Shown here: positions 49,318 through 60,200 of the stretch, in pieces
Layout: each line of letters begins with the position of its first letter
How positions within the stretch are numbered: the stretch's first letter is position 1
Origin: Euwallacea fornicatus
Taxonomy: Eukaryota; Arthropoda; Insecta; Coleoptera; Curculionidae
Assembly (NCBI RefSeq): GCF_040115645.1
Contig: NC_089564.1
Span: 1,178,001-1,242,000, forward strand
Direction: 5' to 3'
DNA length: 64,000 nucleotides
Made by a program: the position numbers and the translations under genes
The notes under the pieces: model-generated
The model's input: only the letters and a program-made list of their open reading frames with translations
The model's database searches: none
What the model was told of the DNA's origin: nothing

Positions 49318-50974
49318 TCATTCAAGTTTAGCAGTTAAATTCTCACAATTCTTCATCGAGTTTTTCTCGCTGCTTTGCTTCTTTTTTCGTTCCAACACAG
49401 TTCTGTGCCTACGAGATTTTATATGTATCGTCCATTGAAGGGTTCCAACAAAGATCCTATCGCAAACTTCACAGACAAATGTTTCGTCAAGGGTATTTGG
49501 AACTGAAATTGTGTTTCTGAATGGCAAAGGATCAATATTGCACTTAGTCCCCGAGATATAACTTTCCAGGATATGCACTGCAGGTTGAGTAACGTTTTCC
49601 GACCAATTGGAAATATCTGTGGTGTTCAAGCCATATATGGCAGGAATCTTGAACCAAAAATTAGCCTAGTTAAATACTGCTTCTGTTCATTAACCAAAGT
49701 ATATTCGTAGAACATAATGTTGTTCCTAACTCTTATGAAAAGTGTGTTTCCGCAGATGTTAGGAAAATAGCTATTTGTGGAATTTCAACTTCACGCCTCG
49801 CACCTTGTGTAAAAAAAAAACGGAAAATAGTATTGAAGATTGGATTTCAAAGAAGTATTACTGAGCTTCATTTTTACTGCAAAAAAATATTTTTCTGTTT
49901 TGCAAAATAGCAAATATGATATCCAAAATAAGTTTCTTCCTACAAACACATATTTTAAAGTATTTTTAGTATCTAGCCCAAAATCAACTATACGATTCAG
50001 GCGTTTTTTTTTTCTTTCGGTACCGACATTTTTAGCCCAAAAATAAAATTGAAAAATTAACTTATCCCGATTGGACTTATTCAGGTATTTGAAACAATTA
50101 TTTAAGGGTATCTGCAAATCACCTCTCGATCTCTTCTTCCCAAAAATCTATTCATGGTCCATTTGGTTTGTTTTCTTGAGAATCGTCTGGTGACGATTTT
50201 CAATTGATCGAGGGCTTGTTTTAAAATTTTCTGACCTTCTTCTGATTCTCTTTGACTGTCTGACATCATTAAATAAGAATGGAATTCCTTGAAACCTATA
50301 GATTGGAAAATGCCTCGGGAGTAATCTGGATCCCTACAAAAATTGATCAGGATTAAGATTTGTATGTCAAAAAAAAATTGAGACTAGCACTACTGCGGAA
50401 AAAAAGGATCTTTTAAGAAGAAAGTCATTTCATTTGAATCTTGAGATAATAAAATTAATTGACTTTCAAAACGTTTAGTAATTTAAACTAAATTAATTCC
50501 TAAAACATTTTTAGGACTAAATTAAACTTACTTTCCATCTATTAATCTTTTCTCATTGTATTCTTTATGAAAATGTAAAAGTTCATCAATCAATCCTTCT
50601 TGTATCATATTGTCTACTCTGCTATCTAGCCTCTGATCCAAGCAAACCTACTGAACAAGATATCAAGTTTACAAGTGGGTTACTTATGCATTCAATAGTA
50701 TATGCTATAACAAGAATGGAATAAATATCACGCAGGATCGAAAAGTTTGTACCATAAGCTGAAAACGACATGTACGGAGTGACGAGTGAAGAATATAGTC
50801 ATTATTTCTCACAAATTTTAAATTATACTTTCTCTAAAATAATACATATATCTATTTAACTTATTATTTCAATGAATGTTAGTTAAATTAATATTTGAAT
50901 AGTACCATTTGACGTCCGTACGACATAATCTTGATTCTTTGATCATTTTCTGTATATTTATTACCCTATTTGTT

Positions 50975-51030
<56 letters not shown>

Positions 51031-52943
51031 TGAAATGGATAACCTAAAAACAAAATTACTGTATTGAGCCGATATCTGTTACTAAATGATATTCTATGAT
51101 AACTGAATAAACTAAAAATTAGTATTAGAAAAAAAATATTGCAGACTAATAAAGAGCATTCAGAATCATTATACATGAACGGGAGATTATAGTGGTTTTT
51201 GATATTTACGTTTACAATATAAATAAAAAATGGATAGAATAATATGGATGAAAATAATATGAATGTTGACAAAACTCACTTTGTCTTGTTTTCACATTAA
51301 ACATGCAGTTTTTTTTTCATTTTAAATCAATCCCTATTATTGCTCTACGTTTCTCAAAGTTTGTAAAATAATTCAAGGTAACTAACAATGAATCTTAAAT
51401 CAGATTTCTGAATGACTAGGATAATCCAAAATTAAAAATATCTTTTAATATGTATGACTTATTGCAATATGTAACATACCTGATCACATTGCAGCCAAAG
51501 CACTATGACATTTTTGAACCTAAGGCCTCCACCCGATTTGGATTTTGAGCACTGCTCTTCCAAAATATCACTATGCTTTTTCCCTTTTTGATACAACACT
51601 TCTAATGACCTAGGGATAAGTAACATTGCTCTTTATTGTGTGATGTTTTTTTAACAGAAACTATCAACAAACAAATTATAATTAAAGAATATAAGATTAT
51701 TGATCTGGAGTTTGACTTCAAAGTTCAGGGAAATCCTAACACAGCAGTTTAAAAAAATGTATTAGTATTGCAATGTTTAAATTTGATTTCAGATTTCTAC
51801 CAACCATATCACTTTGGTTTTACTAGACCAAAATAAATAGTAGTCAAACAATTTTCACTTTTAAATTTTACTTTGTCCTGGACATATAAAAAAGAATGTT
51901 TAATTTTTTAGGGAGTTTTGTCTTAGTTAAAGGTTTTTTTGGGAGGGTACAGATTGGTGCTGCACATTTTTATGTTGCAAAAAATCTGTAGATTGTTTTG
52001 GAGACTGGAAGAAAAATTGGGAAAACATTTTGGAGAGAAGGTATGGTTTTTTATTCAATTTTGAGTATTACAAATTGCACATGTAACATTTTTTGGAGTA
52101 AAGTTTGCATTGAATTACTATGTACATCATTTGATTTTATCAATAGGTATGCTATAAATAAGCAGATAGTACATAAAACAACTTACCTCAATATTTTCCT
52201 TCTATTGTTTGGATGCAATCTATTGGCCATAACAGGATCCAATTTCTTCAACTTTTCATGCAAAACTTCATTGGGCAATTCATGCTCTTTATTTGGAAAT
52301 ATTCCACAACCTTTAATAATCTCCTCCCCTGGGTTTTGAACCAAAATTTTCCACAATATTGATTCAATATAATAATTTGTGCCACCTACAATAATCGGCA
52401 ACTTTCCCCTGTTAAAAATTCCCTCTATTATAGGCAAAACCATATTTCTATATTCAAGAACTGTAAATGTTTGATGTGGTTCAAGAATGTTGATCATATG
52501 GTGTGTGGCTGTGGAAAGTTCTTGTTGAGTAGCTTTGGCAGAGGCAACATCAAGGCCTTTATATATCTATAACAAAATGGGTCAAAGTAAGATATGTATA
52601 TGAAATACAATGAAACTTTATTCATACTAAAAATGTCATTTTCATATGTTAAAAGATGATATAACCAAAGTACAGTTTATTGTAAAATAAAATATCCCCA
52701 GGTCTTTTTTAACTATCACATATTACCTTCTATTCAAGTGTATAAGCATGCAAACAAAACACTTACCTGCATAGAATCAGCCCCCACAATCTCACCATCA
52801 AACTTTGTAGCTAATTCTAAGGATAGTTTAGTTTTTCCTGAACCAGTTGAACCGAGAATGACTACCAATGGAAATTTACTAGTCATTTTTCCTGTCATTT
52901 CTTTCAGATATTTTACCCACTTGGTACAAAGCAAGGTCAGCAT
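49318..52943 (-). CDS. TRIT1: tRNA dimethylallyltransferase (isopentenyltransferase), six exons
   Basis: Transfers an isopentenyl group from dimethylallyl diphosphate to A37 of certain tRNAs, stabilising codon reading in cytosol and mitochondria. Exons (minus strand): 52943-52767, 52566-52187, 51609-51480, 50647-50532, 50333-50123, 49647-49318. Their lengths sum to 1344 bases, 447 residues plus stop, with all phases consistent. Visible motifs: P-loop GSTGSGKT (residues 31-38), GADSMQ (54-59), GGTNYYIES (120-128), LDQRLDSRVDNMIQEGL, SIGFKEF, and a C-terminal U1-type zinc finger C397-x2-C400-x12-H413-x5-H419. Length matches the animal family (human about 467). The first ATG (52943) has an in-frame stop upstream; Met16 and Met20 are alternative starts. 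The exon 5 donor (GAG/GTGATT) is weak but is required to keep the frame into IPAIYGL. No damage seen. Confidence 0.95.
49648..50122 (-). other. TRIT1 intron 5
   Basis: Ends with acceptor TTCAAG. A minus-strand frame of 108 codons (49791-50117) lies inside but lacks any domain; I take it as chance. Confidence 0.75.
50648..51479 (-). other. TRIT1 intron 3 with (TA)n microsatellite
   Basis: Intron of 832 bp, donor GTATGT. It contains an almost pure TA dinucleotide run at about 50974-51026. No other feature seen. Confidence 0.8.
50974..51026. repeat. (TA)n microsatellite
   Basis: About 25 TA units with one CA interruption near the start, inside a TRIT1 intron. Confidence 0.9.
51610..52186 (-). 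other. TRIT1 intron 2
   Basis: Intron of 577 bp between a GTAAGT donor and an acceptor TATCCCTAG. No additional feature recognised. Confidence 0.8.
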
Positions 52944-53399
52944 GAGACTGATTGAAAAACACTAATAATACAGAAGAAAAACTAGAAGTTTAATGTTTAA
53001 ATGATTAGAGTTCTAAATAGTTGCATTTTTCTATTCCTTAAATGGAATATTGGTGTAGCTTATCCTTAAATACACACTTTGGTGCTGTTCTTTTTCTCAC
53101 CAATTCAATTATACCTCTTTACTTAGGTTGCATTAAAAACAAATATTCTGTTTTTTATTTAAAATAAAAAATAGAACAGAGATAACCTCAAAATCACACG
53201 ACCTGGACGTGAACATGGTATGTGCACACAACAACTAGGAACATTATGAAAAGTAAAATATCAAGGGTGAATTAAACAATTTATTAGGAAATAATCTGTT
53301 AGAATTAGATGTGAGTTTACGATTATACCAATTATTTATAATAAACCATTCCCTAAATTATCGAGAAATTATTGAAAATACTTTCTTTTTTTATTATTT

Positions 53400-53660
53400 A
53401 ATAGCCATCTAAACAGGTCTCTTCATGTTTGGCAACACTGTATAATGCATTAACATTTACCTGTGTTAACAAAATTCCTTTTACTGTACAGTATTTATAT
53501 AGATGTCGCCATGAGCTATAGTTTTCTATGAATCATAATAAATTTTAATTTATCTAAATGGACATACCGAGCTACTCTCGACTTCGGTCCCGTCTAGCTA
53601 TTGGGGATTAAACCCTGGTAACAGATGCCGCTAACCTGAACTAACCACTTGTTAGCCTTC
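53400..53660 (-). repeat. Interspersed repeat family, copy C
   Basis: Read on the minus strand it begins GGTTAGTTCAGGTTAGCGG, then CATCTGTTACCAGGG, TTTAATCCCC, GACCGAAGTCGA and ATGGCGACATCTA. It matches copy A and copy B but is shorter (about 260 bp). GGGTTTAATCCC resembles an RNA polymerase III B box (GGTTCAANTCC), so a SINE origin is possible. Confidence 0.75.
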
Positions 53661-53945
53661 GGGTTTTAAAGGGTTTTTTTGGCAGAGATGTCTTTTCTCC
53701 CTTAAAAAAGAAAACAAAATTGAATTAAAGTTAAATATTTTGGTTGCCGTAAGTTTATGGCACCTGGAAGATTTGTGTTAACGTTTTCTTTTAATTGAAC
53801 AGTTCAATCGTTTCCTGGGTTTGGATTGGTAAATCGTCTTGAAAAATTATAAGGGAAATGCCAATATCATATTAAAAAATTACATAATACGTATTGAAAT
53901 GATACTTTGTTTTAAATATATTAATCGTTTCATGAGCTGTGTGTT

Positions 53946-53989
53946 TGCTAGTGCATAGATCTATGACAGTATAGATCTATGCACTAGCA
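53946..53989. repeat. Perfect 19-bp inverted repeat (hairpin)
   Basis: Arm TGCTAGTGCATAGATCTAT (53946-53964), loop GACAGT, and the exact reverse complement at 53971-53989. The octamer TATGACAG occurs at 53962-53969 and again at 53991-53998, bracketing the second arm. It lies about 225 bp upstream of the HBS1 start codon. Confidence 0.95.
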
Positions 53990-54214
53990 TTATGACAGGG
54001 ACATTTCTGACAGCTGACACTTCTGTTTTTTCCTCGTCAAAGCTTTTTGTTCTTCGTCTTGTCATTAGCCTTAGTACGCAGCTGATTCCATGGTTTAATT
54101 TTTTAATTGTTAGACGATTCCTTATAAGTTCTAAAAAATCAACGTTTAAAATGAGTTTAAACTAATTTCGTTCGGATTTAAAATTAGTAATAAATTGCAT
54201 TAATATAATACATT

Positions 54215-57200
54215 ATGGCTCGTCATCGCGATATACGAAATATGGATTACGAAGACGGTGAGTTTTCAGTTACTCTTAAAATTTTCTTCCCTCATACAAT
54301 TCAAAAATCTGTATTGTAGAATACGATGGATATGACGATGTTTACGGACATTCTATAGACGACGACTATTACATTTCCCCCAGTAACAGACAATTTATTT
54401 ACAATCGAGAAACATCTCGAGAATCAAAATTTGAACATAAGGATGACATTCAAGAAGCTGATGAAATAGACGAGTTGTCAGATGTGGAAAAAGCCAAGCT
54501 CAATTCTTGCATAGATCAGATTACTAGTATACTGGAAAGTATCAGTATTCCAAGAAGTGAACTGGTAGCATTGATATTGCAGCACAAGTTCAAGACTGAT
54601 TTGGTTATTAATGCAATACTCAAGGATTCCAAATATGCTGGTCCCAGTGGGGCTACAAAAGAAAAAGGTGACTATTGTGTATATACCTTAAAAAATGGAT
54701 CATCTTTTTAATTGAACCATTTTACATTTTTTAAGTATAATAATTTTTAAAAAACCCTTGTAACTTTTCTCCGTAGGTATTTGAATATTTTCTAAAATAG
54801 TTTTGAGTTACTTAGTTACAATATGCCAAGAAAACAAATTTAAATACTAACATGATTGAACTAAAGCTGCCATGTGTTCACATTTCTCATTTTCATAGCA
54901 TGCTTTCTATCTGTATTTGTGTAAAGTAAAAAAATGTAGACTGATTTAAAAATAATTGGCTAATGAACGTATTTTTGTTCTTTCAAGATTTTCCCCTTAT
55001 TTTAATTAATTGAGGCATGATTGGTCATTAATTAATTGATAATTGACTCTCTTAAGGATGACAGGAAAAGATGACCAGATTAGTTTTCAATTTGCCATTT
55101 CCTTAGAGTATTTTTGCCACTAAATTAAAAAATCAAAACACATAATTGGAATAACAAATATTAATCTATACTTTCTCTAGTTATCCAATAATAAACATGT
55201 TAAGCATCAAATAGTGCATGATGCTACTCTTAAATTTAAATATCCATTCAAAATATTCAATTCAAACTGCAGTAGAAATCACTATTGGTCTTTTTATTAA
55301 CACAACTTTTGAATAGTGTTAAAATATGGATAGAAATGATATGTTAAATTATGAGTATGACAGTTGAGAGAAGTAGGAAAAACTATCATTCATTTTAAAA
55401 TAATGATACTTGTCTTCAAAAGTTTCCTGAAAGCTGCCATTTCTTCTAATAGTATATTTATTCTCTTTCATGCGCTGCTCCCATGTGGTTTTCTTCGGAA
55501 GGTAAGATGATTCAAAGTTATTATTTAAAAATATTCCTAATGATTGCATAAGAGCCAAGGTCTCCCTTAATACATATAATTCCAATAATATAAATTTGAA
55601 CGTTAAGTTACTTTTGAACAAATCAAATCCTTTTGCAAACCCATCAGTTGCATTTAATAAACTTGGTACTGAAACTGTATTAAAATCAAAGTCTGAGATT
55701 CCACTTGAAAAAAATAAGTCTGCAAATTTTTATGTTCCAAATATCTTTGGTGGTAGTGTGCAAAGTTCAGACAAAAACCTGCCAAATAATTTTATGATTC
55801 CCAATATTTTTAACACAAAGATGGATGCTACCAATTCAGTTCCAAGCAGGACTTTTAATATTCCCAACATTTTTGGGGCATCTCCTAGTAGATCCGTCCA
55901 GTTGGAACCTACAAGTGTTACTTCTGAAAACTTTAGCACTTTGAATGAATTGGCTTCTAGTCATTTGAGAATGCGAATACCTCACAAAGCATATATATGC
56001 TCAGATCAAGATAATTCATCTTTAGAAGTGATTTCCAAAGGAGTTTCGGATATTCAACTAACACAGGACAACAAATCTACGGCTTTTACACAAGCAGGAG
56101 GTAGCATTAGTATCGACTTATCCAAGGCTTTAAAACCTTCAGGCAGTTTGCCAAATTTCTCTAGAAACAAGGAAAATGTAGTTTCTGCTCCTTTTGACAT
56201 ACCTTTTATTGATGGAGACTTTGACATCAAAAAGAGAGATAAGATGTTACTTGTTCAGGAGAAGTTGCTTCCTTGTACTCTCACGGTCAGGGATTTGTTA
56301 GGAGTTAAAATTGGTCTTTGGAAGGGGCCTTCAAGGCTAGGAAAAGTGATTTGTAAGAAGTACCGACATGCCAAACGGGGAAACGTCATAGTTACCGGAC
56401 CGTACGAAGGATCGCTATCTAAAAAGATCAAAGTGTTTACGTTTAGTACTCAATCACCTGATGATTTTATAAGTTCCCATATAAGGAGATGAGGCGGCAA
56501 GTGTTTGGAACAAAGTTTTAAAAGTGTATTTGACTGTGTATTATATTACTTCAATTTTAATTTTATTTGTTTTAATATCATTTCGTAAAATCCTTCAAAA
56601 GTTGGGCATTTTATTTTTGAATATTTGCTAAAAAAGAATTTAAAATATACCAATTTCTTCCATGTATTTCTGAAATTAACTGAAAGAATCAACTTTCGAT
56701 TTAATTTTTTTATGGCGTTATTATCGTTATTATATTTATTACACATCATTCTCAAAAAAATAACATTTCTTTTCCTCTTGGTATCAGACACTGAGATATT
56801 TTGTATTGTATCAAATAGTAGAATCGAATCGATTAAAAATACTTCATGTAGACATCAAATAACAAAAAATACCTTTAGAAGTCTGCGAAATAAAAAGAAA
56901 TTAATTACTTTTTGTTTTGTCTCGCACACTAGCTAATTGAAAGATGGTCCAGTAAAAAAAAAAAAAATCAGTTGTATAAACAAATATCAAGGGATAAATT
57001 TGAATAAATCAGTTTTAATGATGTTGCTAACAATGTAATCACACCATTTTTCCACATATTACATTGCTCCTCACTATCTAGATAAAATTAATCCCGGTTT
57101 TTGAATATTTAATCCCTATAAAATGAACAATTTTTATACCATTCACACTGACAAATAGTGTCTCACTCTATGGTAGGGTCATAAATCAATACTTAAAATT

Positions 57201-60200
57201 AGGGCACTCCGTCGCAGCTGAGGGATTAAAGTAGGATACCTTCGAGGTATATATACAAAAAAAATAGTTTTGAGGTCCTCACACACGGACTGCGCGTTAA
57301 TGGTTAAGGGCCAAAGCATTGTATTTACGTAATACCTAGTACGGGCTCAAGAAGTGAATCGGCATAAAGCTGCCCCATTTGGCGCACCATGTTATCAGGA
57401 CATTTTATACGTTTTTAATTTAAATACTGGTTATTTTTAAATGCATATTCCATTTTTTTTTAATTTATTAGGTGTGTATATTTCAAAATTTCCCATTTGT
57501 GAAAAAATTATTAACTTAATCTATAAAATCCACTTAGAATGAACTTTTTTCGAGATCTTTTTATTCGGAAGTGTATGGTTCTAATCACTAGCCTAACAAA
57601 ACTTTTCTCAATGATTACGTTTGGGATATTCAGGGATAAACGTCCTCGCACGATAAAAACTGCATTCTTTATGATATTTTGTAATACTGCCCCCTTATAA
57701 ACCAAAATTTATGCCCCATTTCTTCTATCCATTCCATCATCCAAATTGAATGGTAAGTAGTTTGCAAATTTCTAGTTTGAACAAAGAAGCAACAATTAAT
57801 TTATCAGATAAATTAAGTGCATTTTTTATGTTTTAATAAAGTATGCATGCAAAAATTGTTTGCGGTCTTTTCCCCCATCTTTATTAGGGGTTTGGAAATT
57901 GAAAGAAATTTAATTCGTTTCTTATTAAATGAAATAATATATAGAAAGAACGTGGAATTAATACCACTGAAATTCTTAACTACATAAGAAAATTACATCT
58001 AGATTTTAAAACATTTTTGGGAACAACACCTCATCCGTCATCATGGGTTATTGTAAATGTGTTGTTGCCCACCATTTTGATTTAAAATTAACTGAAAATG
58101 AAATTCACCACTTATTAAGGACTTGTTAACGTTTTCAGAACTTAGGAATAAAACAGTAAAAAAACGAGAATAAATTGTGAACTAAAATTTTGTTGCCTTA
58201 TTTTTTGTGAAAAAAACGCATCTGCTTGAAGGAACTTCCTCAATCACCCAATTTTCAAATCTAAACGGGTATATATACGTCGAAAATATTGAAAACTTTT
58301 GAATTTCTCTAACCCAATACATCAACCTGAACGAAATTTTATATTGAAATTCTTTTATGCAACCTTACCACAATAATATGTTTTGTATACATTTGATATT
58401 TTTAAGCTATACCGTCCTTTGTTCCCCCAACTGTGGTCGAACCGTTGTCAACACCGACTGCTAAAGTTGTAGCCTCGACGGCCACCAATGTGGTGAAAGG
58501 TTTTAATTTACCTCAGCGAGAAGCTGAAACAAACCCTATCCCATCAAAAGGGTTCGATTTTGCCAACAGGTTGAATGGTACTCCGAGGTCGCAAAGCCCA
58601 GCTTCTGGCAGGGGACAAAGTCCTGCGTCTGGAAGAGGTACACCTGTTGGGGATGGAGAAGAACCAAGAGGTAAATTTTTTGTTAACTTTCCATTTTGCG
58701 GACCTGGTATGGGTACGGAAGAGGTTTCTGTAGTTTTGTGATTAATCTTAAATCTAAAGGCACATTCGGTTATTGGAAATTTAAATAAAAAATAACATTG
58801 AAATTTTTACATATTTATTTTTACATTTGCCCAATACGATATAGAAATAAGAGGATTTACGTGCATAATGCATTGAAAATTTAAATATTCTTTATTGGTA
58901 TAAGGCGACCATTATTTATTTCCTTATATGAGTAACCTGTTTATTAATATAGAAAAATGTAAACAATTTAGTACATACTCGCAAAATTTATACTCTCAAC
59001 ATGTTTTCTGCAAAAAGTTTCTACGGGCCTTCGTTCGTGAAATATTTCGTGTTAAAATGAGATAATTTCGTAATAAATCTTATTGTGACCAAGATTTGGT
59101 TAAATGAAACTTTATGATAAATAGTTCAATTTTTCTAATTATTCAAGGCGGTACGCAAATACAGGAATGAACGAATGAATGAGAGAAAAACGGAAGGCAT
59201 GAAAGTACCTTCACCCTTGACCATGTCCGAGTCCTCATTGGCCCCGCGATGTCCCTAAGTTGAACTGTACTAGTCCCGTCGACTTGACGACGCCGACGAG
59301 TCAATTGATCCTGGATTTCGTTGGAGAATAGGATTAGTGGTCTCGAGTGCTTTCTGGCTTGGTTTCACCCTTTAGGGCGCTGTTCCAGAATGCAGTTTAA
59401 CCAAAAAATTAGCTTCTTCGTTGCCTGGGACGGCCAAAAGTCCCGTTAACCAAAGAAGACGAATTTCGTTGTTTTTTCTTGAATGTTGAGGGCCTTTGTA
59501 TTCCAAAGCCAATTTCAGAACCGTCGGAGAGCATATGTTAACTTTGGTATTTCTTGGCGAGTCAGGCAACAATTTGAGGCTGCATGCGAGAACGGCGCAA
59601 CACTCTAGTATGGATAACTGTGGGTCTTTCTATTTCGCTACTGTCAGAATACACGCCCACACCAGTCTGTCTAATTTGTGCATCAGCTAATTCTATCGCG
59701 GATCGGGCCTGGGGAAAACCTGTGCCCCCTTCTTCGTGAGCAAGTAGGGAGATCCCCAGAATGGTTTAAGTGTCATTGACAAAAGAACCAAGCATCGTTC
59801 AGTAGCTCAGAACTATGTCAAAGTGAGCAAATGACCACATCTGCATAGGTCGAAAATATGCATTCCATATGCATGCTTTATTACCTTATCTTATCATCAA
59901 ATTAAAAGATTTACTAAGGCCTCTATTGCTCTGGTGCTAGTTGTTTTCACGGCTTCAGCTGTATGCGTATATTGTTTCCACACTGGATCACTACACGACG
60001 GTCTCGTATTTTCCGATGGGCCTTGCCATCGCGCTACGTAAGCCAGTGCCAGGCAGAACCCAAAGATCCTTGCAAGTGTGGTCAAGCCACGCAGCAGCAC
60101 GACAATGTCCTTGTGGGTCAGTCCACCTTGTCATACGTCACGACTTTCTGCGCAGCGGAATAGTCCGTTCCGGCCTGTGTATCGTCTCTGAGGGAATGTT

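Larger units (their letters stand above)
52944..54214. promoter_or_regulatory. Shared upstream region between TRIT1 and HBS1
   Basis: About 1.27 kb separates the two divergent start codons. It includes repeat copy C (53400-53660) and a perfect 19-bp hairpin (53946-53989). No TATA box or initiator can be assigned with confidence. The HBS1 5' UTR probably occupies roughly the last 200 bases. Common regulation is possible but unproven. Confidence 0.4.

Noticed and set aside
49791..50117. 108-codon minus-strand frame inside TRIT1 intron 5
   Set aside because: Replacing the splice to IPAIYGL would lose the conserved C-terminus; composition is Phe/Lys/Asn-rich like translated AT-rich DNA.
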